From contig NZ_FOIJ01000005.1 in NCBI RefSeq assembly GCF_900111745.1, positions 186,001-250,000 of the forward strand: DNA of 64,000 nt. Reading direction: 5' to 3'. The stretch's first letter is position 1. The number at the start of each line of letters is the position of its first letter. Position numbers and translations under genes: made by a program. The stretch is from Stigmatella erecta. GTDB lineage: Bacteria > Myxococcota > Myxococcia > Myxococcales > Myxococcaceae. The notes beneath the pieces were generated by a model. The model had not been told where the DNA came from. It searched no databases and saw only the letters and a program-made list of their open reading frames with translations. Positions 9,899-17,345 of this stretch are shown here, in pieces.

Positions 9899-10666
9899 AT
9901 GGGCATTCCATTGCTGAAGGGCACCGAAATCGATCGCCTCCGCCTGGCGGGGCAGGCGGCGGCGGGCACGCTGGCACACATCGCCTCGCGCCTGACCGCG
10001 GGCATCTCCACGGCGGACATCGATGCGTGGGTGCGGGAGGACACGGCGCGGCGCGGGGGTACGCCCAGCCAGCTGGGCTACAAGGGCTTCCCCGCCACGG
10101 TGTGCACCAGCCGCAACCAGGTGGTCTGCCACGGCATCCCCCGGCCGGACGAGCGCCTGGCGCCCGGGGACATCGTCAACGTGGACGTGACGACGTGCCT
10201 GAATGGGTTCCATGGGGACACCTCCGCCACGTTCTTCATTGGCGAGGTGTCGCCAGAGGCCCGGCACGTGGTGGACGTGGCGCGGCGGTGCCGGGAGGCG
10301 GGCATCGCGGTGGTGCGGCATGGCGCGAAGCTGGGGGACATTGGCGCCGCCATCCAGGAGCTGGCCCACGCGGAGGGGTGCAGCGTGGTGGAGGAGTTCG
10401 GAGGCCATGGCATCGGCCGCAGCATGCACGGGCCGCCGCATGTGCCCCACGTGGGGCGCAAGGGCACGGGCATCACCCTGCGCTCGGGCATGGTGCTCAC
10501 CGTCGAGCCCATGGTGAACCTGGGGCGCCCCGAGATCCGCCTCCTGCCGGATGGGTGGACGGTGGTGACGGCGGACGGCAGCCTCTCGGCCCAGTTCGAG
10601 CACACCGTGCTCGTCACGCGCGAGGGCTGCGAGGTGCTTACCCCCGTGTGTCCGCCCGTCGTCTAA
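9899..10666 (+). CDS. map: Methionine aminopeptidase, type I
   Basis: Removes the initiator methionine from nascent proteins in the cytosol. The pita-bread fold signature is complete: substrate His in VVCHGIP, metal ligands in NVDVTTCLNGFHGDTSATF (two Asp), His in EFGGHGIGRSMH, Glu in VLTVEPMVN, and Glu in SAQFEHTVLVT. Length 255 aa is normal and there is no N-terminal zinc-finger extension. The ATG at 9899 is chosen because MGIPLLKGTEIDRLRLAG aligns with the family start. It is not next to secY/infA, so this may be a second map copy. Confidence 0.95.
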   Translation: MGIPLLKGTEIDRLRLAGQAAAGTLAHIASRLTAGISTADIDAWVREDTARRGGTPSQLGYKGFPATVCTSRNQVVCHGIPRPDERLAPGDIVNVDVTTCLNGFHGDTSATFFIGEVSPEARHVVDVARRCREAGIAVVRHGAKLGDIGAAIQELAHAEGCSVVEEFGGHGIGRSMHGPPHVPHVGRKGTGITLRSGMVLTVEPMVNLGRPEIRLLPDGWTVVTADGSLSAQFEHTVLVTREGCEVLTPVCPPVV

Positions 10667-10737
10667 GCAACTCCGGCGAACGCCTCACGGCGCTTCCCAC
10701 TACGATGAGCGGGATCGACAGCCCTACGGTCATGCAG

Positions 10738-11289
10738 TCACCCTGTCGGCCAGGGCTGCAACTTCCGTAGCAGCCCGGCCGAGTCCAACAGCTCGTGGAC
10801 GCGAGCGGCCAGCGCGACGTGCTCTGAGTTGGACGCGGTGAACCGCTCGGGAGTGAGGATGACGAGGGTGCCCTTGTCCTCCACGGGCTCGATACGCACG
10901 GGAGCAGGCAGTGGAGGCACCGTGCCGCGCAGCCGCGAGAAGTACATCATCCAGCCCACCGAGGTACCGGCGGGCATGACCTGCTCTGAGATGAGGCCGT
11001 CGTATGGGTGTGAGGTGACCACTCCCCACTCCGGCTCCCAGGCCAGGGCCATGGCGCGCAGCACCTCGGTCATGACAGGAGCGGTCAGCACCCTCTCGCT
11101 GAGCGCAGCCCGGCTCCGAGGCCATAAGCTGCCGACCTTTGCCCTCGTACCAGAACCAGCCGCTTCGCTCGGGCACTCCGAACAGCCGCCCGGCGTATTA
11201 CAGGGGAAGCTCCACCACATGAGGAGTCCCAGGCCAACGCGGCGTTCATCATCAAGGCAGTGTTCGTGGAGGCTGAGCCAGCCCCCCAC
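10738..11289 (-). CDS. Imm52-like immunity protein, N-terminus divergent or truncated
   Basis: The C-terminal 115 residues (from RVLTAPVMTEVLRAMALAWE through VGWMMYFSRLRG, PPLPAPVRIEPVEDKGTL and TPERFTASNSEHVALAARVH) are a strong match to what I recall of the myxobacterial Imm52 immunity family. Full-length members have about 90 or more residues before this part; here there are only about 65, and they are low in recognisable family signal apart from DDERRVGLGLLM. Upstream the frame runs into the start of the divergent AHH toxin gene (11317), so the gene has probably lost its original 5' end. It could still be expressed. Imm52 proteins normally neutralise nuclease-type polymorphic toxins; the resident toxin here has its own Imm11 partner, so this may be an orphan spare immunity gene. 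Confidence 0.55.
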   Translation of the reverse strand: MGGWLSLHEHCLDDERRVGLGLLMWWSFPCNTPGGCSECPSEAAGSGTRAKVGSLWPRSRAALSERVLTAPVMTEVLRAMALAWEPEWGVVTSHPYDGLISEQVMPAGTSVGWMMYFSRLRGTVPPLPAPVRIEPVEDKGTLVILTPERFTASNSEHVALAARVHELLDSAGLLRKLQPWPTG

Positions 11290-11316
11290 CTGTCCGATTC
11301 TGCCCGGCCTCGGGGC

Positions 11317-12624
11317 ATGATGGCGTTCATGAAGAGCATCTCCGGCCTCTTGCGACTGCTGCTCGCTCTGCTTCTGGCCCTCCTATCCTCGTGCGCGACC
11401 AGTCAGGATGCCCTGTGCAAGAGTGACGAGGATTCCGTGCGGCCGGCAATGGTCCGCCATCGCTGGTTGTCCAAGGAGCAACTTCAACTCGACTTTGCGC
11501 CCCTACCACCGCCGCTCTTTCCCGAAGGCATGAGTGAGGAAGAAGCTCAGGCCGTACTCGCCGCCTTCGCCTGGTCATTCCCGGAGGCTGCATCGCTGCA
11601 TGTGCTCCCGGCCAGCACCGCATCCTCTGGGCCTCCTGCTCCATGGGAGGTGAGGCTGCGCGCTGAATTCCTCAAGCACTATGGCGCCGCTCGGTTGCCC
11701 TTGCCTGGCTCCATTCAGCACAGTCCTCTGTTCATGGCCCTGAGGCTGTCGCCTCGCTACATGGGGCAGGGCCTTCGCGATGCGGCACACCAGATGTTCC
11801 GCTCGCCCTACTTCCTGGCCAGCGTCACCCTGTCGGTGCTGGTGTACTTCTCCGCGTGGGTACTGCCCGAGCCCCTCTTCTCCAAGGCCTTTGCCGCCGA
11901 ACTCACCGCGCGGCTGGCCTTTATCGTAGGGCTGGTGGAACTTCGCAACGTGGCGCTGGCTTGCCTGCAGCTGTACAAAGAGGCGCAGGCCGCCCGAACG
12001 TTGAGGGAACTGGAGGCAGTCGCCGAGCGCTTTGGCCGGAGCTTGGGCGGTACGGCCCTGAGAGTGCTCGTCGCGGCCGCCAGCTTCGGTATGGCCAGGG
12101 GGCTGCCCAACGTTCCCTCCGGAGGCTTGGGGGGCCTGATGGGGCCGCCTCGCTACGCCATGGCAGGTGGGGCCACCGTTCAGTCCGCATCCACGGCGCA
12201 CATCGGCGCCGATGGCACCATCGTCCTCGCGGGTGCAGTTCTGGGCACGGTGGGCTCTGGCGTGAGCAGTGCCTGCGCCGACGGTTCCCAGAAGAAGGAG
12301 GGCTACCAGTGGCACCACCTGGCCACCAACAAGAACGAGTCCTCCGCTGTGCGCGGCGGCCCGTGGACTCCCCTATTTCAGAAGCTCTTCGACAAGGCAG
12401 GCACGAGCCTTGATGACCAAGCCAACCTTGTCTATCTCGCGGCTCATCGCGGCCCCCACCCTGAGAAGTATCATGAAGAGATTTACAGGAGACTTGAGGA
12501 AGCACTGAGAGGCTGCCGAGCCGTCGCTCAATGCAAAAGTCAAATGCTGGTAGAACTGCGGATGCTCAGAGACGAAATCTGTACTCCGGGATCTCCTCTT
12601 CACCGGCTCCTTGCGAAGCCGTAG
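11317..12624 (+). CDS. Lipoprotein polymorphic toxin with C-terminal AHH nuclease domain
   Basis: Predicted secreted nuclease toxin, 435 aa. The N-terminus is a lipoprotein signal (LLALLLALLSSC, lipobox LSSC). A hydrophobic central stretch near residues 160-210 (FLASVTLSVLVYFSAWVLP; LAFIVGLVELRNVALACL) could help membrane passage. The last 107 residues form an AHH domain of the HNH/EndoVII superfamily: YQWHHLATNKN (His333-His334), NLVYLAAHRGPHPEKYHEEI (His377 region) and the following helix. The ATG-ATG at 11317 is taken as start, after a GGCCTCGGGGC leader; the third ATG at 11329 is possible. The Imm11-family gene follows 22 bp later, the expected toxin-then-immunity order. Substrate (DNA or RNA) is unknown. 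Confidence 0.8.
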   Translation: MMAFMKSISGLLRLLLALLLALLSSCATSQDALCKSDEDSVRPAMVRHRWLSKEQLQLDFAPLPPPLFPEGMSEEEAQAVLAAFAWSFPEAASLHVLPASTASSGPPAPWEVRLRAEFLKHYGAARLPLPGSIQHSPLFMALRLSPRYMGQGLRDAAHQMFRSPYFLASVTLSVLVYFSAWVLPEPLFSKAFAAELTARLAFIVGLVELRNVALACLQLYKEAQAARTLRELEAVAERFGRSLGGTALRVLVAAASFGMARGLPNVPSGGLGGLMGPPRYAMAGGATVQSASTAHIGADGTIVLAGAVLGTVGSGVSSACADGSQKKEGYQWHHLATNKNESSAVRGGPWTPLFQKLFDKAGTSLDDQANLVYLAAHRGPHPEKYHEEIYRRLEEALRGCRAVAQCKSQMLVELRMLRDEICTPGSPLHRLLAKP

Positions 12625-12646
12625 ATGCCGAATGACTGCTCCAAGT

Positions 12647-13210
12647 ATGGCCAGATATTACGACCTAGCGGATGACAGGCGTTCTCCTGGGCGCTGGCAC
12701 CTCGGCAGCCCAGCCGATGAACGAGGGGAAGAGCTCGATCCGTGGCAGTTCAAAGATGGAACAACTCTCAAACTGGGCTCCACTCCGCGTTTCCCGCTCG
12801 ATGTTGCAGGACACCCGCTCGACTTCTGCTGGGCTGCATTCAGCATTCCGGTGGTCCATCGCCGCTTCGTCGAACTCTTCGAACGAATGCGCGTTGACGG
12901 AGTGCAGTTCATTCCAGCCCAAGTTCAGGCTCACCCTGGCTCGTGGTATATCCTCAACGCACTGCACACTCGCCGGTGCATCCATGATGCGCGGTGCGAG
13001 GGGGTCCAGTACTGGAAGCCCGAGGACGGCCGCCCAGACAAATTGGGGGAGTATCGCGCCGTCTATGGCCTGCGCATTGATCCGGCGAAGGTGGGGGATG
13101 CGCGCATCTTCCGGCCCTGGGGCTGGCGTGCCGCGCTCATCATCTCCGAGGATCTCAAGCAAGCCCTTGAGTCCTCAGGCCTCACCGGAACCCGGTTCAC
13201 TGAAGTCTGA
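12647..13210 (+). CDS. Imm11-family (DUF1629-like) immunity protein
   Basis: 187-residue soluble protein with the Imm11 pattern: N-terminal MARYYDLADDRRSPGRWHLG, then PLDFCWAAFSIPVVHRRFVE, RMRVDGVQFIPAQV, SWYILNALHTRRCIHD, and GLRIDPAKVGDARIFRPWGW followed by IISEDLKQALESSGLTGTRF. This is the characteristic 'selected residue is modified, then value returned' order of the family. It lies 22 bp after the AHH toxin stop codon and is most simply its cognate cytosolic immunity protein. The ATG at 12647 fits the family start; an in-frame ATG at 12632 would add five residues. Identification is from motif memory and would benefit from an HMM match. Confidence 0.75.
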   Translation: MARYYDLADDRRSPGRWHLGSPADERGEELDPWQFKDGTTLKLGSTPRFPLDVAGHPLDFCWAAFSIPVVHRRFVELFERMRVDGVQFIPAQVQAHPGSWYILNALHTRRCIHDARCEGVQYWKPEDGRPDKLGEYRAVYGLRIDPAKVGDARIFRPWGWRAALIISEDLKQALESSGLTGTRFTEV

Positions 13211-13782
13211 GCACCCCTGGCGCGGTTGAGAGCGCTTGGACTTTGAGAATGGAGGCGGCGGGAATCGAAGCCGTGTAGGGGGTAAAACGGCCCGCTCTGA
13301 AAAACGGCGCCTCCTTCGGTTTTCCTCTGAAAATCGGTCCCTCGAAGCGTCCACACGAGTCCGCACGAGTCCAGCGGATTTGGTCCCCTTGGTTCTCCCA
13401 AACCGGGCCTTCTAATAGAGGAGTCAGGCGCTGGGCCGTCCGCCCGACGCCCCTGGCGCGTTAGCTCAACAGACTCCTAGAAGAACTCATCTCCTTGGTT
13501 GGCCACGACGAGCCGCGCGGCCGACGTGTCCGGCCCGGATGCTGGCCCCAAGCCTCTGGCGCTCAACACGTCCGCCATGTCGCGCATATGCCGCATGAAC
13601 CTGCGGAATGACCTGGGACGGGGCGTCTCCACTGGGCGGTTACGAGGTAAGGGCGCGACATCGCTGGGCGTTTCGCACCGCCTGGAGCGGGTTCAAAGCC
13701 CGCCCCCTCCCCTGCGCATCTTCGCAGCTCCGTTTGGCCACCTTTGGCAGTGAGCGCGTTCTCCGCGCGCCGGCTTCGGGAC
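13211..13782. other. Intergenic region with a tRNA/tmRNA 3'-end-like scrap, no supported gene
   Basis: No reading frame here has family signal or a plausible ribosome site. At 13251-13272 the minus strand reads GGCTTCGATTCCCGCCGCCTCC, like the T-arm and acceptor of a tmRNA or tRNA. The rest is unassigned; frames crossing the area show frequent stops. Confidence 0.5.
13251..13272 (-). repeat. Possible att-site remnant: tmRNA/tRNA 3'-end-like sequence
   Basis: On the minus strand the T-loop-like TTCGATTCCCGCC is followed by GCCTCC, as at the 3' end of many ssrA (tmRNA) or tRNA genes, but ACCA does not follow and no D-arm or anticodon arm is found. Such 22-bp scraps arise when an integrative element inserts into a tRNA or ssrA 3' end. 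The GG pair of the T-stem (GGCTTC instead of GGGTTC) carries a mismatch, so it is degenerate or coincidental. Confidence 0.3.
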
Positions 13783-13971
13783 GTGCTGAGCAATCAGGTT
13801 GCCATCGGGATCGATGAGCATGAGGCTCGCGGGGCCGGTGGAGGATTCGTCGGCGGCGGAGGCGAGGGGGAGGCCGCGGGCCTGGAGGGCCCGCTGGATC
13901 TCGCGGACGTCGTCAAAGCCGGCAAGTGGATTGGCGTTGCGGTCCCAGCCTGGATTAAGTCCTGTGTCCAC
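13783..13971 (-). pseudogene. C-terminal remnant of a VOC-superfamily (glyoxalase-like) gene
   Basis: About 63 codons match the second half of a familiar VOC protein: NPGWDRNANPLAGFDDVREI, then IQRALQARGLPL, ADESSTGPASLMLIDPDGN and QHV. Nothing upstream in any frame supplies the missing N-terminal beta-alpha-beta-beta-beta module, and the end has lost residues inside the usual DPDGNPxLxDQHV motif. The frame then runs on into unrelated sequence to 13693. The remnant sits 89 bp from the divergent P450 start, so the insertion or rearrangement that brought the P450 region may have destroyed the gene. Confidence 0.65.
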
Positions 13972-14059
13972 CCAATCGGGGCAGGCCCAGGCCGCGAGAC
14001 TGCCGCAAAGCAGGCCCGCACGCTTGCAAGCACGTCCGGCACCCCGTAATCATCTGAAA

Positions 14060-15472
14060 ATGCCCTCCCCCCTCCCTCCCACGATGCCTGGACGCCCGAT
14101 CGTAGGTTCCGGCCCGGAGGCGGCCGCCGATCCGCTCGGATTTTACACGCGCGCACAGCGTGAGCTCGGCGATGTGGTCCGCTTCCAGGCAATTGCCGGA
14201 ATCACCTGGTACATGGTCGCGCACCCGGAAGGGATCGAGCATGTGCTGCGTTCCCGCCAAAAGAATTATCGCAAGGCCGAGCGTTTCACGGGGCCGGTCA
14301 GCGCGCTCGCGGGCAACGGGCTGGTGGTCGCGGAAGGGGAGTCCTGGCTGCGAAACCGCCGATTGATGCAGCCGGTCTTTCACCGGAAGAGCATCGCGCA
14401 GCTCGGCCGCGTGATGGCAAATGCCATCGATGCCGATGCGCAGCGGTGGGAGCGCTTGTCGCGGGAAGGAGCTACCGTCGAGCTGAGCCGGGAAATGCTG
14501 CGCATCACCCTGCGCATCGTCAGTACGACGCTGCTTTCCAGCGACATCAGCAGCGAAACGGATCGCATCGGCAATGCGGTAAAAGAAGCGCTGGCATTCA
14601 TCGGGCGGCGGACGGCAGCTTCGCTCTCCCTCCCTTTGTGGGTCCCGACGCCGTCCAACCGCCGTTTTTTGGGCCAGCGGCGGAGCATGGACGAGCTGGT
14701 CTTCCGCATCATTCGCGAGCGGCGTGCGGCAGCAGGGCAGGAGCAGATCGGCGATCTGCTCGACATGCTGATGAGCGCGCAGGATGCGGAAACCGGGGAG
14801 CGAATGTCCGACCAGCAGGTGCGCGATGAGGTGTTTACGCTGCTCATCGCCGGGCATGAAACCACAGCCGCCTCGCTCAGCTGGGCCTGGATCCTCCTTG
14901 GCCAGAACCCTGCCGTGCTGGAGGCACTTCAGGAAGAGCTCGACCGCGTGCTCGGCGGCCGTACACCGTCCTTCGAGGACCTCCCGAACCTCCCTTACAC
15001 GGGGGCGGTTTTCGACGAAGTGCTGCGGCTTTATCCACCTGCGTGGGGATTGCCGCGAGTGGCTGTCGAGGATGACGAGATCGGCGGATACAGAATCCCG
15101 GCCGGAGCGATGCTCTTGCTGCCCCAGTGGGTGACGCAGCGAAATCCGCAGCTGTGGGACGAACCCGAGCGGTTCATCCCGTCACGCTGGCTGGACGGGC
15201 GCCGGGCAAGACTGCACGAATTTGCGTGCTTTCCGTTCGGCGGCGGAGCACGCCAGTGCATCGGGAGTCACTTCGCCCTGACAGAGGCGCAGCTGGTGCT
15301 GGCTACGCTTGCACAGCGGTTCACGGTGGAACTGCTGACCAGCAACCTGGGGGCTGATCCTACATTCGCCCTCAGGCCGCGTGATGAGGTGCCGGTGCGC
15401 GTGCAGCTTCGGGCATCTACACTTGCGCCAGGAGTTCGCTCCGGCGGAAGCGGCGTGCTCCGGCAACAATGA
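14060..15472 (+). CDS. Cytochrome P450
   Basis: Haem-thiolate monooxygenase, 470 aa, cytosolic. Landmarks: I-helix oxygen-activation motif LLIAGHETTA (residues 262-271), K-helix EVLR (320-323), the PERF-like PERFIPSRW (369-377) and the haem loop FPFGGGARQCIG with Cys400 as ligand. The sequence order and the LPYTGAVFDEVLRLYPPAWG segment resemble CYP102/CYP110-like fatty-acid or terpenoid hydroxylases more than classical small bacterial P450s. No ferredoxin or reductase gene is adjacent, so electrons must come from elsewhere. The ATG at 14060 is chosen because PGRPIVGSGPEAAADPLGFY starts the family alignment; there is no strong ribosome site. Codons look less GC-biased than neighbours (several AAA, GAA, TTT), hinting at acquisition. 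Confidence 0.93.
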   Translation: MPSPLPPTMPGRPIVGSGPEAAADPLGFYTRAQRELGDVVRFQAIAGITWYMVAHPEGIEHVLRSRQKNYRKAERFTGPVSALAGNGLVVAEGESWLRNRRLMQPVFHRKSIAQLGRVMANAIDADAQRWERLSREGATVELSREMLRITLRIVSTTLLSSDISSETDRIGNAVKEALAFIGRRTAASLSLPLWVPTPSNRRFLGQRRSMDELVFRIIRERRAAAGQEQIGDLLDMLMSAQDAETGERMSDQQVRDEVFTLLIAGHETTAASLSWAWILLGQNPAVLEALQEELDRVLGGRTPSFEDLPNLPYTGAVFDEVLRLYPPAWGLPRVAVEDDEIGGYRIPAGAMLLLPQWVTQRNPQLWDEPERFIPSRWLDGRRARLHEFACFPFGGGARQCIGSHFALTEAQLVLATLAQRFTVELLTSNLGADPTFALRPRDEVPVRVQLRASTLAPGVRSGGSGVLRQQ

Positions 15473-15876
15473 CCCGAATCGCCACTGCCCAGATACCTGC
15501 GCCGAGCCCAAGTAACAGCTCCCCCAAGCAGGTGCGGAGGAGGCGAGCGCGGGGATGAGGGCAGCGGCCAGAAGGAGCCGATGAGCCGTACTCCAGGCCG
15601 GCGCAGAAGCCCTTCATCTCCAGCAGACACGCCTGCCCAGCCCCGCCGCCTTCCCAGGCGGGACGCGGCAGGGGCCTGGCTCTCTTGGCTAGGCTGGTGG
15701 AGCGCTCCGACGCGGGAAGGAGCAGCGCTAGATGCAACCCGGCGCCAAAGTCGCCGCGCCAGCTTGGGCAGCGCGGCGCCATCGTCCCCGCGTCCAGCCC
15801 GGCCCGTTGGTGCGCGTGTCGGACAGCTCCAGCTCGGCCCCAGTGGAGCGCGCCAAGAGACGCCCAGCAGCATCAC
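15473..15876. other. Intergenic region, nothing supported
   Basis: 404 bp between the P450 stop and the end of the convergent DUF5953 gene. Short open frames on both strands are Arg/Pro/Ser-rich by composition and lack family signal or ribosome sites. It may be decayed coding sequence within the accessory island. Confidence 0.5.
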
Positions 15877-16635
15877 TCAGGCAGGAGTCACGCGCCCGCC
15901 AATCTCCGGGAAACATTCGTACGCGCGCACGAGCGCCTCCAGGTGCGCGGGGATGTCGAGATCGAGCGGCGTCTCTGTGAGCCGAACGGCCCACCCGCCC
16001 GTCGCAGTGCGCCGCGCCCGAGAGAGCAAGTCTGCATCGCGGGCAGGGTCTGGGAACCCGATGCCTTGTGCGGCGGCTGCCGACCAGTAGTTCAGCCACC
16101 CCAGGCAATGCGGAATCGCAGGCGAGCGGAACTTATCTGGGAACTTGAGCGCTGGTAGCCCCCGTGGCGGAACACCCGGCTTACGCACCGGATCTCTCGT
16201 CTGCCTCGCAATCTCTACAGCCGCGCTGTGCGGCGTCGCATGCCCCCAGAAAGCGCGTGCGCCCTCCGCCACGCCTTCCAGCACATCCACCGCCGCCGCG
16301 ATGCTGGCCGCATTCAGCGGCAGCTCTGCGTGGACTTCAACTTGGGGCTGGCCGCCTGCGCTTTGGCGCGCAGGTGTTCCCCACCCCGTCACCGTCACGG
16401 CGTAACTCTCGTCGCCGTTGCACAGCAGCGGGAACTTCCCGCGCGCGCTCGCCTCAGCGAGCCACCTATCGCGGTGTGGCAACGCGATGGGCCGCCCTGC
16501 CTGTGATAGCTCCCACTCCAAGTGTACACTGGGGAGCGCCCGTTCAATTCCGTGGACGACAGCGAGCGGGCGGCTGTCGCCATCCATGAATGCTGGCGCG
16601 TAGACGATGAGGATGAGGGAATTTTGAGTGGTCAT
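15877..16635 (-). CDS. DUF5953-like protein, candidate immunity partner of the adjacent toxin
   Basis: 252-aa soluble protein beginning MTTQNSLILIVYAPAFMDGD and containing RPLAVVHGIERALPSVHLEW, PLLCNGDESYAVTVTGWG, AAVDVLEGVAEGARAFWGHA and the end LVRAYECFPEIGGRVTPA. I recall this pattern as the myxobacterial DUF5953 family, which often accompanies DUF6310-type proteins. Its ATG overlaps the stop codon of the upstream toxin frame (ATGA at 16632-16635), indicating translational coupling as in toxin/immunity pairs. An immunity role is inferred from this arrangement; no biochemical function is known to me. Confidence 0.75.
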   Translation of the reverse strand: MTTQNSLILIVYAPAFMDGDSRPLAVVHGIERALPSVHLEWELSQAGRPIALPHRDRWLAEASARGKFPLLCNGDESYAVTVTGWGTPARQSAGGQPQVEVHAELPLNAASIAAAVDVLEGVAEGARAFWGHATPHSAAVEIARQTRDPVRKPGVPPRGLPALKFPDKFRSPAIPHCLGWLNYWSAAAAQGIGFPDPARDADLLSRARRTATGGWAVRLTETPLDLDIPAHLEALVRAYECFPEIGGRVTPA

Positions 16636-17345
16636 CGTTTGCATCCCGTGACGACGATATTGAGGAAGCGATCCTCCGCCTCCAGCGCGGCTTTGTGCTC
16701 TTCGGTGCTCACCCCAACAACGAAGCCATAGCCACATGCCTCCGCCTTGTCTCGCTCTTCCTGCAACAACGGCACTTGCTCCAGGATCGTCTGCCGCCGG
16801 ATGAAGGCGTTGTACGTGTCAAATCGATGGGTCTTGATCTCCCACAGCACACGCACGCCGGCTTGCAGCGCATCAAAGCGCTTGCCGTCAACGAGTACGT
16901 CCATTCCGGGGTAGCGGTTCGGCGGGAACTTATCGGCGCACTCGTTATGCGGGGGATCCTCGCCCGCCTGCGGCACCGGTCTGGGCTCGCACGCGGGGCG
17001 GCGGCGCTCCGCCGTCACCGGGGCAGGCGGGTCCCTCCTATTCGCTCTGGACCCCTCCGGTGTGGGGTTCGCCTCCGGTTCCTGCGAAGCCCGAGGAGCG
17101 TCTCCGGCTCAAAGGCCCGGCTCCCGGGTGGGTGGCAACACGCGCTTGTGCGGGCTCCGCGGCAGGGGCTCGGGGCGAACCTTCCCTGGCTGCCCGGGGG
17201 TGGGGAGGCCCGTGCCGGGCACAGCGGGTGGGCGCACAGGCGCCCAGGCGTAGGTCTCAGGCGCCTCTTGAGAGGTGGCGCACCCAGCTACGACTACGGC
17301 AACGGCAACGGCTTGGCGGAGGGCGCTGCAAGTTCGGAAGTTCAT
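16632..17345 (-). pseudogene. Lipoprotein nuclease toxin (DUF6310-like) interrupted by an in-frame stop
   Basis: One continuous frame of 238 codons broken only by a TGA at 17111-17109 (codon 79). Before it lies a lipoprotein signal (AVAVAVVVAGC, lipobox VAGC) and a Pro-rich stalk (APVRPPAVPGTGLPTPG). After it comes a cytotoxic domain: HNECADKFPPNRYPGMDVLV, then RFDALQAGVRVLWEIKTHRF with Asp158 and E169-I-K171 spaced as in PD-(D/E)XK nucleases, and GYGFVVGVSTEEH near the end. This matches my memory of DUF6310 proteins. A GTG at 17018 could restart translation and make a 128-aa domain without signal, which would be a non-exported nuclease. Either a real nonsense mutation, a sequencing error, or two products. 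Confidence 0.7.

Noticed and set aside
13456-13472. GCGTTAGCTCAAC resembling a tRNA D-arm
   Set aside because: No anticodon stem, T-arm or acceptor follows; cannot fold as a tRNA.
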